Assembly (NCBI RefSeq): GCF_003177035.1
Contig: NZ_CP029488.1
Coordinates: 496,001-560,000 of the forward strand
DNA length: 64,000 bases
Source of the DNA: Salinisphaera sp. LB1
GTDB lineage: Bacteria > Pseudomonadota > Gammaproteobacteria > Nevskiales > Salinisphaeraceae
Direction: 5' to 3'
This document shows, in pieces, positions 52,378 through 62,780 of the stretch. Position 1 is the stretch's first letter. Each line of letters begins with the position of its first letter. The notes under the pieces were generated by a model. That model was not told the DNA's origin. It saw nothing but the letters and a program-made list of their open reading frames with translations, and ran no database searches. The position numbers and the translations under genes were made by a program.

Positions 52378-52391
52378 GGCGCACACGTCGA

Positions 52392-52415
52392 GGGCGGCCC
52401 GGGGCCGCCCTTTTT
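52392..52415 (+). terminator. Rho-independent terminator after the dienelactone hydrolase
   Basis: GGGCGGC / GCCGCCC stem, loop CCGGG, then TTTTT. It lies 15 nt after the stop, in a convergent gap. Confidence 0.85.
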
Positions 52416-52443
52416 CGCCGCAGCGCCGCATGCCGCGGCGCTG

Positions 52444-53016
52444 TCAGTCGGCCGCAGCCTCGTCGTCATCGAATATCGGCAGATGGCCGAGCGCGATTAC
52501 CTCCGACCAATCGCTGCGATCGCCCTCGGTCATGATTGCCGCTTCGCCCGCGATGATCGCGCCGGCATGGTCCATGATCTTGCGCATGGCTTCCAGCGTG
52601 GAGCCGGAACTGATCACATCGTCGACCAGAACAATACGCGCATCCGCCACCAGATCACGATCCTTGGCATCGAGATACAGCGTCTGTTCGTCGCCCGTGG
52701 TGATCGAATGGGTGGTGGCCGACAGTGCGTCGCCCATATAGGGCTTGTAACTCTTGCGCAGCACCGCGTACGGGCGTCCCGTGGCCACCGACAAGGCATG
52801 GACCAGCGGAATCGACTTCGCTTCCGCGGTCACCAGCACGCCGTAATCGAGCACGGCCAGGCGATTCGCCAGCCCGCTGGCGGCTGCCTGCACCAGCGCC
52901 GTGTCGCCCAGGATATTGAGTACGGCAATGCGGACGCCGGAGGCCACCCGGAACAGGGGCAGTTCGCGCTTGAGTCCGGCGATTTCGACGGGGTAGGTGC
53001 GTTGCGTGGCTTGCAT
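52444..53016 (-). CDS. Purine-type phosphoribosyltransferase (Apt-like)
   Basis: Type I PRTase of 190 aa. The PRPP-binding loop is RIVLVDDVISSGSTLEAMRK, and the upstream Lys/Arg segment VLRKSYKPYMGDALSATTHSIT with the flexible loop is typical of the adenine/xanthine group. Start at 53016 gives the standard N-terminus (QATQRTYPVEIAGLKREL). COG0503-type members salvage adenine or xanthine, but some regulate or act on other bases, so the substrate is left open. Divergent from the alcohol dehydrogenase, with a 223-nt gap holding both promoters. Confidence 0.85.
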   Translation of the reverse strand: MQATQRTYPVEIAGLKRELPLFRVASGVRIAVLNILGDTALVQAAASGLANRLAVLDYGVLVTAEAKSIPLVHALSVATGRPYAVLRKSYKPYMGDALSATTHSITTGDEQTLYLDAKDRDLVADARIVLVDDVISSGSTLEAMRKIMDHAGAIIAGEAAIMTEGDRSDWSEVIALGHLPIFDDDEAAAD

Positions 53017-53239
53017 CGGCGGGCAGGGCTGGGTTCGAATCAGCGCTGCATTGTGCAACAGGCCGGGCGACAAATCTAAATCCGATCCGGCCGGCGACGC
53101 GGGATGGGCGCGCACAGACGTTCGGGCATGCGGCCAAATGCGCGGGACAAGACACGGGTGTAGTCTGGCCCGGACGTTTCCAACAGTCCGGCGGGACGCG
53201 AACCTGATCCACCCCGCCGGCGCAGCCCGTGAGGTCGAT

Positions 53240-54364
53240 ATGCAAACCCGCGCCGCCGTACTACACGAGATGGGCGCCGCGCGCCCCTATTCCGAATCGA
53301 AACCGTTGTCGATCGAGACCGTCGAGCTTGCCGGCCCCGGCCGCGGCGAAGTACGGGTGAAGATGCATGCGGCCGGGCTGTGTCATTCCGATCTGTCCAG
53401 CATCGACGGCAATCGCCCACGCCCCACCCCGATGGTGCTGGGCCACGAAGCCGCCGGCGAGATCGTGGAGCTCGGCGACGGCGTGACCGATTTCGCGGTC
53501 GGCGACCATGTGGTGTGCGCCTTCGTGCCGAGCTGCGGCCATTGCGCCTACTGCGCCGACGGGCGCGCCGCGCTGTGCACGCCGGGTGCCGAGGCCAACA
53601 ACGCCGGGGTGATGCTGTCCGGCGGGCGCCGTCTTTCGCAGCACGGGCACGACGTTCATCACCATCTCGGCGTATCCGGCTTCGCGGAATACGCGGTCGT
53701 GGCCACCGAATCGCTGGTCCGTATCGACCCGTCGCTGGATTTCGATATCGCCGCGGTATTCGGCTGCGCGGTGCTGACCGGTGTGGGCGCATTGCTGCAG
53801 ACCGCACAGCTGCGGCTCGGCCAGAGCGTGCTTGTGGTGGGTCTTGGCGGCGTGGGACTGTCGGCCGTGCTCGGCGCCATCGCCGGCGGCGCCTCCCAGG
53901 TCATCGCTGCCGACATCGCCGCGGACAAACTCGAGACCGCGCGTGCGCTCGGCGCCACCGCGACGGTGGACTCGAGCGACCCCCATGCGCTGGAGAAGAT
54001 CCGCGATCTGACCGGCGGCGGCGTGAATATCGCCGCCGAGTTCGCCGGGGTCGCCAAGGCCTTGGAGTTCGCCTATGACGCTACCGGCAAGGGCGGCACC
54101 ACCGTCACCGCCGGCCTGCAGCATCCGGACTCGCGCATGTCACTGCCCGCGCTCACGCTGGTGGCCCAGGAGCGCCGCGTGCTCGGCTCTTATCTGGGCG
54201 GCCATGTGCCCAAGCTCGATATCCCGGATTACATCGCCCTCTACCAGGCCGGCCGGCTGCCGGTGGATCGGCTGCTCACGCACCGTCTGGCACTCGACGA
54301 GATCAATACCGGGTTCGAGCGCCTGGCCGCAGGCGAGGCGATACGGCAGGTGATTCAGTTCTGA
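53240..54364 (+). CDS. Zinc-dependent alcohol dehydrogenase
   Basis: Medium-chain dehydrogenase, 374 aa. ATG 53240 follows GAGG. Catalytic zinc ligands Cys in AAGLCHSDLSSIDG and the GHEAAGEIVELG signature; structural zinc cysteines in PSCGHCAYCADGRAALC; third ligand in FGCAVLTGVGALLQTA. The NAD-binding fold is VLVVGLGGVGLSAVLGAIAGG. It resembles class-III/MDR alcohol dehydrogenases (formaldehyde or aliphatic alcohols), but no adjacent esterase or glutathione gene supports a formaldehyde role. Followed after 95 nt by a cupredoxin. Confidence 0.92.
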   Translation: MQTRAAVLHEMGAARPYSESKPLSIETVELAGPGRGEVRVKMHAAGLCHSDLSSIDGNRPRPTPMVLGHEAAGEIVELGDGVTDFAVGDHVVCAFVPSCGHCAYCADGRAALCTPGAEANNAGVMLSGGRRLSQHGHDVHHHLGVSGFAEYAVVATESLVRIDPSLDFDIAAVFGCAVLTGVGALLQTAQLRLGQSVLVVGLGGVGLSAVLGAIAGGASQVIAADIAADKLETARALGATATVDSSDPHALEKIRDLTGGGVNIAAEFAGVAKALEFAYDATGKGGTTVTAGLQHPDSRMSLPALTLVAQERRVLGSYLGGHVPKLDIPDYIALYQAGRLPVDRLLTHRLALDEINTGFERLAAGEAIRQVIQF

Positions 54365-54459
54365 ACGCCGCGGTTTTTGCGCACGGCCTGCGCGATACTG
54401 TTCGAATCCACAACCCAACCGACCGGCCATCATGGACCGGCCGGCCCTAGGAGCTGCCA

Positions 54460-54915
54460 ATGTTTCGTCGCCTGATTGCCGCCAGTGTTCTATTGCTCGT
54501 CGCCACGGCGGTGTTCGCCGCGCCAACCAAGAGTGTAACCATCGTCGGGCGCAACGATCTGCGTTTCTCACAGGACCACATCACCGTGGCACCGGGCACG
54601 AAGGTCACGCTCAAGCTGATCAACAAGTCGCACCTGCCGGCCTCGGCCATGTCGCACAACTGGGTGCTGCTGAAATCGGGTACCGACGCCGGCGCCTTTG
54701 ACAATGCCGCGCGGAGCGCCGCCAACAACGACTACATCCCGAAATCGATGAGCGATCGCGTCATCGCCCATACGACCATGGTGAGCGGCGGCCACAGCGA
54801 TACGATCACGTTCACCGCGCCCACGAAACCCGGCAACTATGAATACATCTGCACATTTCCCGGGCATTTCCGGGCCGGGATGAAGGGCACGCTGACCGTT
54901 TCGCCCACAAATTGA
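54460..54915 (+). CDS. Azurin-family cupredoxin
   Basis: Periplasmic type 1 blue copper protein, 151 aa with a signal peptide (FRRLIAASVLLLVATAVF, cleavage near AAPTKS). Copper ligands: His in AMSHNWVLLKSG, then Cys-His-Met in YICTFPGHFRAGMKG. The fold segments RFSQDHITVAPGTKVTLKLIN and SDTITFTAPTKPGNYEY are standard for azurins. It should shuttle electrons between periplasmic redox partners; its partner is not in the window. Good ribosome site (AGGAG) upstream. Confidence 0.93.
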   Translation: MFRRLIAASVLLLVATAVFAAPTKSVTIVGRNDLRFSQDHITVAPGTKVTLKLINKSHLPASAMSHNWVLLKSGTDAGAFDNAARSAANNDYIPKSMSDRVIAHTTMVSGGHSDTITFTAPTKPGNYEYICTFPGHFRAGMKGTLTVSPTN

Positions 54916-54983
54916 TCGCCCACCGTTGAATTTACGCGCAGTGCCGTCAAATCAGCGGGGTTAGTGTTCATCAAGGAACCCGC

Positions 54984-56096
54984 ATGTCTTACGACAAACT
55001 GCTGTCACCCGTTCGTTTCGGCTCGCTGGAACTGCCCAATCGCGTGGTCATGGCGCCGCTTACGCGCGCCCGCTGCCCCGACCTGGTGCCGGGCGAAATG
55101 CAACAGACCTACTACGCTCAGCGCGCCGACGCCGGGCTGATCATCTCCGAGGCGACCAATATCTCGGAGTCGGCCCGGGGCTATGTCTACACGCCGGGCA
55201 TCTTCACCGACGCACAGGAAGCCGGCTGGTCGAAGGTCGTCGATGCAGTACACGATGCGGGCGGCCGCATGTGTCTGCAGCTGTGGCACGTCGGCCGCAT
55301 CGGCCACAACATGGTGCATCCGGACGGCCGCAAGCCGGTCGCGCCCAGCGCATTGAAGGCCGAGGGCGCGGAATGCTATGTCGAGTTCGAGGACGGCAGT
55401 TCCGGCAACCACCCCACCGCCACACCGCGCGCGCTGGAAACCAAGGAAATTCCGGACGTCATCGACGAATATCGGCAAGCGGCGATTCGCGCCAAGCGCG
55501 CCGGTTTCGACATGGTCGAAGTCCATGCGGCCAACGCCTATCTGCTGCAACAGTTCATGGCCACCGGCTCGAACCAGCGCACCGATGCCTATGGCGGCTC
55601 GATCGAAAACCGCGCCCGGCTGACGCTGGAAGCAGTGGACGCCGTCACCGAGGTCATGGGCGCCGATCGCGTCGGCATTCGTATCTCGCCGTTCATCGAG
55701 ATCTTCGGCCTGACCGACGACGAACCCAAGGCCATGGCCTTCCATCTGGCCGAACAGCTCGAAGCGCGCGGCCTGGCCTATCTGCATATCAACGAGCCCG
55801 ACTGGGCCGGCGGCGACATCAAGCTCACCGACGAATTCCGCGCGGCCATGCGCCAGCGGTTCGCCAGTGGCGCGCTCATCTTCTGCGGTCACTACACCGC
55901 GGATCGCGCCGAGAAACTGATCGAAAACGGTCTCGGCGACGGCGCGGCCTTCGGCCGGCCCTACATCGCCAATCCGGATCTGGTGGAACGCTTCCGCCAG
56001 GAGGCCGAACTCAACGAACCCGATCCGTCGACCTTCTATGGCGGCGATGAACACGGCTATACCGACTACCCGACACTCGAACAGGTACAAGCCTGA
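54984..56096 (+). CDS. Old yellow enzyme-type alkene reductase
   Basis: FMN-dependent NAD(P)H reductase of 370 aa (NemA/OYE family), reducing activated C=C bonds and nitro-esters. Barrel motifs: LSPVRFGSLELPNRVVMAPLTR, ISEATNISESARGY, LQLWHVGRIGHN, the substrate pair in VEVHAANAYLLQQFM (His and Asn), SNQRTDAYGGSIENRAR, and the FMN phosphate site GAAFGRPYIANPDL. No regulator gene adjoins it. ATG with AAGGAA upstream. Confidence 0.94.
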   Translation: MSYDKLLSPVRFGSLELPNRVVMAPLTRARCPDLVPGEMQQTYYAQRADAGLIISEATNISESARGYVYTPGIFTDAQEAGWSKVVDAVHDAGGRMCLQLWHVGRIGHNMVHPDGRKPVAPSALKAEGAECYVEFEDGSSGNHPTATPRALETKEIPDVIDEYRQAAIRAKRAGFDMVEVHAANAYLLQQFMATGSNQRTDAYGGSIENRARLTLEAVDAVTEVMGADRVGIRISPFIEIFGLTDDEPKAMAFHLAEQLEARGLAYLHINEPDWAGGDIKLTDEFRAAMRQRFASGALIFCGHYTADRAEKLIENGLGDGAAFGRPYIANPDLVERFRQEAELNEPDPSTFYGGDEHGYTDYPTLEQVQA

Positions 56097-56610
56097 TCGG
56101 CAACCGGCCCGGCGACTCGTCCCCTTGCGGGTTTCCGGGCCGGACCATCGCAACGGGATTCGCGATTATTTACGACAGGTAGCGGGCTGAATAAGCCAGG
56201 GCATTTTGTCCGCAAATGCACTCGGATGAGCGAAAATAAGTCGTAAAATCAAGGTATTGCCTCTTCGGGCTGTGAGCAAGCCTTTATCTGAACTTTACAC
56301 CCGGCGCGTGTCATGGCGGCGATCGGGTCGATAACGAAGGCCTGTCGCCACCTGAGCAAACAGGCCAGACGGGCCGAGCCGAACGACTGCACGCCCGCCC
56401 TCGGCACCGCCTGTACCCAAAACGACGAATCCGGCGAACGATCATGCCGGGCCGCCCGCCTTTCCGTTGCAAGCCGGGCCGTCTGAGGTCGATGGATGAC
56501 ACATCGCGGCGACGGCGCGCCGCCGTAACGACGGGCGCCTACCAAGCAGGCCCCTCGTACGACTCTTCGGGATGCGTCGTCGAATGCTCCGGCAGGTCAA
56601 TCCATGATGT
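56097..56610. other. Intergenic region after the alkene reductase
   Basis: About 510 nt between convergent genes. A 9-bp inverted repeat (CCGGCCCGG at 56104-56112, CCGGGCCGG at 56135-56143) lacks a T-run. The segment 56160-56300 is distinctly AT-richer than its surroundings. No gene is supported. Confidence 0.5.
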
Positions 56611-58242
56611 CTAGCTTGCGCCCAGCGGCTCCACGGCGCGACACAGCGAACAGACCACACCCTTGTGGTGGACCGAGTACAGCACGTCGGGCCGTTCGAA
56701 ATCGGCATTGCAGGCCGTGCAGGCGTAGACCGCATCGGACGGCGTGCCGTCTTCGGTGAAGCGCGGCGCATTGACGCCGTCATCGCTGTTTCTTAGATAG
56801 AACCGCCCGCGCGTCGCGATTGCCAGAATCGGCGGGCACACCACGCCCACCGCTACCGCGAACAACGGCGGATAGGACGACAGAAACGCGCCCAGCACGC
56901 CGAAGTAGGCCGCAATGGCCAGTCCCGCCGCGAGAATGAACGACAACGTGCCGACGGGGTTGATCGGGTATAGCATGCCGCGCCGGAATTCCGGCAGCTT
57001 GGGCGAGATGCCCAGCACATACTTGTTGATCACGATATCCGTGGCCACGACCACGACCCAGGCGATCGCACAATTGGAGTAGAACCCCAGGATGTTGTTC
57101 AGCACGGCGAACATGTTGCCTTCCATGAGCGCCAGCGCGATGGTGACGTTGACAACGACAAACACCACCCGCCCCGGATAATGCCGCGTGATACGGGTGA
57201 AGGCGTTGGTCCAGGCCAGCGACCCGGAATAAGCGTTGGTGACGTTGATCTTGATCTGACTGATCACGACCAGCACCACGGAAAGCGCGAGCGCCAGCCA
57301 CATGGGCACCATGTCGGAAAAGATCGAGACGAACTGACGCACCGGCTCGGTAGCGGCCGAACCCGCAACCTTCGACAACAGATAGAACGCCAGCAATGCG
57401 CCGATCATCTGCTTGATCGCACCGAGCACGACCCAGCCCGGCCCAGCCGCCAGGACCGCGGTCCACCATTGGCGGCGATTCTCGGCCGTTTTCGCCGGCA
57501 TGAAGCGCAGATAATCGATCTGCTCACCGATCTGGCCCATCAACGCCAGCACGACACCGGCACCGAGCATGATGGCCGCGAGACTGATGCCGCCATAGCC
57601 TTGGGTACCGGTGTATTGCAACCAGTCGCCAACCACCTGCGGCTTGGCCGATAGCAGATAGATGACCGGCGCCGCCATCAGGATCAGCCAGAATGGCGTG
57701 GTCCAGAGCTGCATTTTCGACAGCGCCTTCATGCCGTAAATCACCAGCGGTAGCACGATCAGGGTGGCGATCAGGTAACCGAGCCACAACGGAACGCCCA
57801 GGCCGAGTCGCAACCCCTGAGCCATGATCGAGCCTTCCAACGCAAAGAAGATGAAGGTGAACGAGGCGAAGATGATCGCGGTAAGCACCGAGCCGTAGTA
57901 GCCGAACCCCGCGCCGCGCGTGATCAGATCCAGATCGATGTTGTAGCGTGCCGCGTAATACGCCACCGGCAGCCCAGTCACGAAAATGAGTGCGGCCGCG
58001 AACAATATCGCCAGAATCGCATTCGCCGTACCGTAGCTGATCGCGATGCTCGCGCCGATCGAGAAATCCGCCAGATAGGCGATCCCGCCGAGTGCGGTGA
58101 TGGCTACCGTCATGGGCCCCCAGCGCCTGAAGGAGTGCGGCGCATAACGCAGGGTGTAATCCTCCAGCGTTTCGTTCGTCGCGCCGGCGGCATCGTCCTC
58201 GGGACGGAAAAGCGTTTCGCTCGTACTGGCCACATCGATCAC
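56611..58242 (-). CDS. NCS1-type (purine-cytosine permease family) transporter with C-terminal zinc ribbon
   Basis: Polytopic membrane protein of about 543 aa with 12 or so helices. The N-terminal ETLEDYTLRYAPHSFRRWGPM and then AITALGGIAYLADFSIGASI place it in the COG1457 permease group; later blocks are AGFGYYGSVLTAIIFASFTF, MGQIGEQIDYLRFMP and INVTNAYSGSLAWTNAF. The GTG at 58242 is chosen to include the conserved cytoplasmic N-terminus; no strong ribosome site decides. The C-terminal about 45 residues form a CxxC-CxxC zinc ribbon (YACTACNADFERPD ... VVCSLCRAVE). It lies 160 nt downstream of the urease operon on the same strand, so urea or a urea-releasing compound is a possible substrate (inference). 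Confidence 0.82.
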   Translation of the reverse strand: MIDVASTSETLFRPEDDAAGATNETLEDYTLRYAPHSFRRWGPMTVAITALGGIAYLADFSIGASIAISYGTANAILAILFAAALIFVTGLPVAYYAARYNIDLDLITRGAGFGYYGSVLTAIIFASFTFIFFALEGSIMAQGLRLGLGVPLWLGYLIATLIVLPLVIYGMKALSKMQLWTTPFWLILMAAPVIYLLSAKPQVVGDWLQYTGTQGYGGISLAAIMLGAGVVLALMGQIGEQIDYLRFMPAKTAENRRQWWTAVLAAGPGWVVLGAIKQMIGALLAFYLLSKVAGSAATEPVRQFVSIFSDMVPMWLALALSVVLVVISQIKINVTNAYSGSLAWTNAFTRITRHYPGRVVFVVVNVTIALALMEGNMFAVLNNILGFYSNCAIAWVVVVATDIVINKYVLGISPKLPEFRRGMLYPINPVGTLSFILAAGLAIAAYFGVLGAFLSSYPPLFAVAVGVVCPPILAIATRGRFYLRNSDDGVNAPRFTEDGTPSDAVYACTACNADFERPDVLYSVHHKGVVCSLCRAVEPLGAS

Positions 58243-58361
58243 CGGTTGAAATGTCGGGTGATGTGCAGAGCAATGTTGATGCCAGCTACCGCTGCGCCTT
58301 GCACCGGCGCGCACAGCAGGCGGGCCCCACTGCTGCGCGAGCGCTCATCGACGGCGCGAAA

Positions 58362-58395
58362 GCCCCGCGCTGGTGCGTTCGCACCAGCGCGGGGC
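58362..58395 (-). terminator. Strong hairpin at the end of the urease operon
   Basis: A perfect 15-bp stem (GCCCCGCGCTGGTGC / GCACCAGCGCGGGGC) with a 4-nt loop, 7 nt after the ureG stop in the direction of transcription, followed by TTTC. Short T-run but a very stable stem; it may terminate or attenuate into the permease gene. Confidence 0.6.
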
Positions 58396-58401
58396 AAACA
58401 G

Positions 58402-59013
58402 CTAGACGAGGACGCCCTCGCGTTCGATGAACGCCGCGATATCGGTCAGCCCGTCGCCCGCCCGCAGGTTGGTGAACAGAGTCGGGCGCTCGCCGCGCAT
58501 CATCCGGGCGTCACGCGCCATGACCTCGAGCGAGGCGCCGACATAGGGCGCCAGATCGATCTTGTTGATCACCAGCAGATCGGATCGCGTGATGCCGGGC
58601 CCGCCCTTGCGCGGAATCTTGTCGCCGGCCGAGACATCGATCACGTAGAGCGTCAGGTCCGACAGTTCCGGCGAAAATGTCGCCGCCAGGTTGTCGCCGC
58701 CGCTTTCGATCAGGATGACATCCAGATCGTGAAATTCGGCGGTGAGCTGGTCGATGGCGGCCAGATTCGCCGAGGCGTCCTCGCGAATCGCGGTATGCGG
58801 GCAGCCCCCCGTCTCGACGCCGCGAATGCGCTCTTCCGGCAACGCACCGCTGCGAATCAGGAAATCCGCATCCTCGCGGGTATAGATGTCGTTGGTCACC
58901 ACGGCGATCGAATACTTGTCGCGCATGGCCTTGCACAGAGCGTCGGTCAGCGCCGTCTTGCCCGAGCCGACCGGGCCCCCGATGCCGACCCGCAGGGGCG
59001 ATTGCTTGTCCAT
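58402..59013 (-). CDS. ureG: Urease accessory GTPase UreG
   Basis: SIMIBI-class GTPase that delivers nickel to apo-urease, 203 aa. P-loop [20 protein letters not shown]; switch region [16 protein letters not shown]; nickel-binding CPH motif in [31 protein letters not shown]; and the base-recognition [14 protein letters not shown]. Last gene of ureDABCEFG, 23 nt after ureF. Confidence 0.97.
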   Translation of the reverse strand: MDKQSPLRVGIGGPVGSGKTALTDALCKAMRDKYSIAVVTNDIYTREDADFLIRSGALPEERIRGVETGGCPHTAIREDASANLAAIDQLTAEFHDLDVILIESGGDNLAATFSPELSDLTLYVIDVSAGDKIPRKGGPGITRSDLLVINKIDLAPYVGASLEVMARDARMMRGERPTLFTNLRAGDGLTDIAAFIEREGVLV

Positions 59014-59036
59014 GCTTACCTCTTTCAGATGATCGA

Positions 59037-59724
59037 TCAGGAACGATAAAGCCGCGAATACAGGGTTTCGTGCGCCGTGCTGGCCAGCGCAACGCCCGGT
59101 AACGAGCCGCCCAGCTCCGCGTCGGCGAGGCGTGTTGCGCGCGCGACGGCGCCCGGCACGCCTTCGGCCAACTCGAACAACAGGATCTGGCCGCGCGTCT
59201 GCCCCAGCGGCACCAGTTTCACCGCCGCCAGCACCTGATTTTCAAGCCAGGCCCAGGCCAGCCCGGACGCGGCCGCCTCGGGCTCGATCTGCCAGCGCGT
59301 TGCGGCCAGCGCCCATAGCGCCGCGAATGAAACGTCCGCCGCATGCGCCCCGCCCAGACGCCAATCGCGCGCGCCCGGCTCCTGCATGCCGTCGAGCAGG
59401 GTCGCCAGGGCGTGCCCGAGATGGCGCTCTTGGGCCCGCCGCTCGGCGGTTTCGCGCGATGTCAGCAAATAGCGGCTCCAGTCACCGACCCGCTCGACAC
59501 AGTCCGCCTGCCAAGCCGCATGCAGGCGGAAATACACGGCCAGATCGAGCGGTACGAGCGTGGCCTCGAGGCTCGCCGCGAGCCAACCCCGCACATCCGC
59601 CTCGCTGCGCAGCCAACCCTGTTCGACGGCGGCTTCCAGGCCTTCGGAATAGGCGAAGGCGCCGACCGGAAGCGAGGGGCTGGCCAGTTGCAGCAAGCGC
59701 TGTAACGCAAGCCCCCGGCCGGCA

Positions 59725-59732
<8 letters not shown>
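59037..59732 (-). CDS. ureF: Urease accessory protein UreF
   Basis: All-helical adaptor that couples UreG to the UreD-urease complex, 231 aa. The GTG at 59732, overlapping the ureE stop by 8 nt, gives the standard N-terminus ([25 protein letters not shown]); the frame runs further upstream only as the complement of the ureE His/Glu repeat. Other conserved blocks: [34 protein letters not shown], and a C-terminal [16 protein letters not shown]. Confidence 0.94.
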
Positions 59733-60246
<514 letters not shown>

Positions 60247-60285
60247 GGGCTCATGGATCAGGCAGGTCGGCGGCGAGGCGCCAAA

Positions 60286-61989
60286 TTAGAACAGGAAATA
60301 ACGCTGGGCCAGCGGCAGATCGGCCGCCGGTTCGCAAACCAGGAGTTCGCCGTCGGCGCGCACGTCGTAGGTCTGCGGATCGACCTCGATATGCGGCAGC
60401 GCATCGTTGTTGCGCATGTCGGCTTTGGAAAGCCGCCGCGTACCGGCGACCGCGACCAGGCGCTTGGCGAGACCGAGCCGATCGCCAATGCCGGCCGCCA
60501 GGGCGGCGGCCGAGGTGAACGTTACCGAGGTCGAGGTGACAGAACGGCCGTAGGCGCCGAACATCGGGCGGTAGTGCACCGGCTGCGGCGTGGGAATGGA
60601 GGCATTCGGGTCGCCCATCGGCGCCATGGCGATCACCCCGCCCTTGATGATGGTGGCCGGCTTGGCGCCGAAGAAGGCCGGTTTCCACAGCACCAGATCG
60701 GCCAGCTTGCCGACCTCGACCGAGCCCACCTCGTGGGCAATGCCATGGGTGATCGCCGGGTTGATGGTGTACTTGGCGATGTAGCGCTTGGCGCGTTCGT
60801 TGTCCGCGCGCGCGGAGTCGCCGGGCGCCGGCCCGCGCTGGACGCGCATCTTGTGCGCGGTCTGCCAGGTGCGGGTGATGACCTCGCCCACGCGGCCCAT
60901 TGCCTGCGAATCCGAGGCAATCATCGAGAACGCGCCGAGATCGTGCAGGATGTCCTCGGCGGCGATCGTCTCGCGGCGAATCCGCGAATCGGCGAATGCC
61001 ACGTCCTCCGCGATCGACGGGCTCAGGTGATGACACACCATCAGCATATCCAGATGCTCGTCGACCGTATTCACCGTATACGGCCGCGTCGGATTGGTGC
61101 TCGATGGCAGCACATTCGGCTTGCCCGCGGCGGTAATGATATCGGGCGCATGACCGCCACCGGCCCCTTCGGTGTGGTAGGTATGAATGACCCGATCCTT
61201 GAATGCCGCGAACGTGTCTTCGACGAAGCCCGACTCGTTCAGCGTATCGGTATGGATGGCCACCTGGACGTCCGTTGCATCGGCCACCGTCAGACAATTG
61301 TCGATGGCCGCCGGCGTGGTGCCCCAATCCTCGTGCAGTTTCAGGCCGCAGGCGCCGGCCACGACCTGGTCGTGCAACGGCCCGGGCAGACTGGCATTGC
61401 CCTTGCCCAGAAACCCCAGGTTCATCGGAAAGGCTTCGGCCGCCTCGAGCATACGATGCATGTGCCAGGGCCCCGGCGTGGCCGTCGTGGCCTTGGTGCC
61501 CGTGGCCGGGCCGGTGCCGCCGCCAATCATGGTCGTGATACCCGAGGCCAGCGCCTCCTCGATCTGCTGCGGGCAGACGAAATGGATATGCGCATCGATT
61601 CCGCCGGCGGTGAGGATCTGCCCCTCGCCGGCGATGATCTCCGTGCCCGGCCCGATCACGATGTCGACGCCGTCCATGACGTCCGGGTTGCCGGCCTTGC
61701 CAATGCCCGAGATACGGCCGCGGGACAGGCCGACATCGGCCTTGACGATGCCCCACCAATCGAGAATCACGGCATTGGTGATCACCGTATCGGCGGCCAC
61801 ATCGTTGCCGTGCTGGCTCTGGCCCATGCCGTCGCGCACCACCTTGCCGCCGCCGAACTTGACCTCATCGCCGTAATGCCCGGCATCGGATTCGATCTCG
61901 ATGGTCAGGGCCGTATCGCCGAGCCGCAGGCGATCACCCGCGGCGGGCCCGAACATCTCGGCATAAGCCGTCCGGTCCATAGCGCTCAT
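60286..61989 (-). CDS. ureC: Urease alpha subunit (catalytic)
   Basis: Nickel hydrolase subunit converting urea to ammonia and carbamate; 567 aa, standard length. Nickel ligands and active site: [19 protein letters not shown] (two His), the carbamylated Lys in [45 protein letters not shown], and the flap with the mobile Cys in [11 protein letters not shown]. Residues of the amidohydrolase metal Asp are in [14 protein letters not shown]. The start overlaps the ureB stop by 4 nt. Confidence 0.98.
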   Translation of the reverse strand: MSAMDRTAYAEMFGPAAGDRLRLGDTALTIEIESDAGHYGDEVKFGGGKVVRDGMGQSQHGNDVAADTVITNAVILDWWGIVKADVGLSRGRISGIGKAGNPDVMDGVDIVIGPGTEIIAGEGQILTAGGIDAHIHFVCPQQIEEALASGITTMIGGGTGPATGTKATTATPGPWHMHRMLEAAEAFPMNLGFLGKGNASLPGPLHDQVVAGACGLKLHEDWGTTPAAIDNCLTVADATDVQVAIHTDTLNESGFVEDTFAAFKDRVIHTYHTEGAGGGHAPDIITAAGKPNVLPSSTNPTRPYTVNTVDEHLDMLMVCHHLSPSIAEDVAFADSRIRRETIAAEDILHDLGAFSMIASDSQAMGRVGEVITRTWQTAHKMRVQRGPAPGDSARADNERAKRYIAKYTINPAITHGIAHEVGSVEVGKLADLVLWKPAFFGAKPATIIKGGVIAMAPMGDPNASIPTPQPVHYRPMFGAYGRSVTSTSVTFTSAAALAAGIGDRLGLAKRLVAVAGTRRLSKADMRNNDALPHIEVDPQTYDVRADGELLVCEPAADLPLAQRYFLF

Positions 61990-62306
61990 GCCGAATCCCC
62001 ATCGAGCGGACCCATCACCTGACCCTGAAAACCGTGGATCACACGCCGGCCCACGTAGGCGACCAGCGCCACGCTGCGCGTCGCGCCCGGCTCGAAGCGG
62101 ATCGCCGTGCCTGCCGGCACATCGAGTCGAAAACCGCGGGCGGCGGCCCGATCGAACGCCAGCGCCGGATTGGTTTCGGCGAAATGATAATGCGAGCCGA
62201 CCTGCACCGGACGATCGCCGGTATTGGCGACCTCGATCGTGCGCCGCTCACGCCCCGCGTTGATTTCGATCTCGCCCTCAGCGGGCAGAATTTCGCCTGG
62301 AATCAT
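61986..62306 (-). CDS. ureB: Urease beta subunit
   Basis: Structural subunit of the (alpha-beta-gamma)3 enzyme, 106 aa. ATG 62306 follows GAGG and begins [20 protein letters not shown]; conserved blocks are [21 protein letters not shown] and [14 protein letters not shown]-like ([20 protein letters not shown]), ending GFQGQVMG. It lies 7 nt after ureA. Confidence 0.97.
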   Translation of the reverse strand: MIPGEILPAEGEIEINAGRERRTIEVANTGDRPVQVGSHYHFAETNPALAFDRAAARGFRLDVPAGTAIRFEPGATRSVALVAYVGRRVIHGFQGQVMGPLDGDSA

Positions 62307-62313
62307 GGCTACC

Positions 62314-62616
62314 TCAGACAATCGGATCGTGGACGGTGACAAGCTTGGTGCCATCAATGAACGTCGCCTCGACCTGGACCTCGGTCAGCATTTCCGGCAC
62401 GCCATCCATGACGTCCTCGCGCGTGAGCAGTGTCCGGCCGTAGTCCATCATCTCGGCCACCGAACGGCCTTCGCGGGCGCCTTCCATCAACGCCGAGGCA
62501 ATGAATGCCATCGCCTCGGGATAATTGAGCTTCAAGCCACGCTCCCGACGCCGCTCGGCGAGCAGCCCGGCCGAGAAGATCAGCAGTTTGTCTTTTTCGC
62601 GCGGCGTGAGATCCAT
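62314..62616 (-). CDS. ureA: Urease gamma subunit
   Basis: Smallest structural subunit, 100 aa, as usual. Starts [20 protein letters not shown]; conserved [40 protein letters not shown] and the end VTVHDPIV. Encoded as a separate gene from ureB, the typical proteobacterial arrangement. A 164-nt gap without visible features separates it from ureD. Confidence 0.97.
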   Translation of the reverse strand: MDLTPREKDKLLIFSAGLLAERRRERGLKLNYPEAMAFIASALMEGAREGRSVAEMMDYGRTLLTREDVMDGVPEMLTEVQVEATFIDGTKLVTVHDPIV

Positions 62617-62780
62617 GACGCATTCTCTAATTCAGTGGCGACCGGGCCGGTCTGAAAATCGATACGCGGCGTGCCGGTTCGCCAATACCTGCGACGGCGA
62701 CCGGCAATGCCGGCCATCAAGACACGCCACGAGGCCGCGGCCCAGGAACAACGCGTTGGCGATAGCCCGGAGCGCGGCCC

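Noticed and set aside
53025-53060. GGGTTCGAATC resembling a tRNA T-arm
   Set aside because: The flanking bases do not form the 5-bp T-stem, and no acceptor, D or anticodon arms are found at proper distance.
54400-54415. Second GTTCGAATCC T-arm-like sequence
   Set aside because: No cloverleaf can be built around it; it lies in the gap before the azurin gene.
56104-56143. Inverted repeat after the alkene reductase as an intrinsic terminator
   Set aside because: Loop of 22 nt and no T-run.
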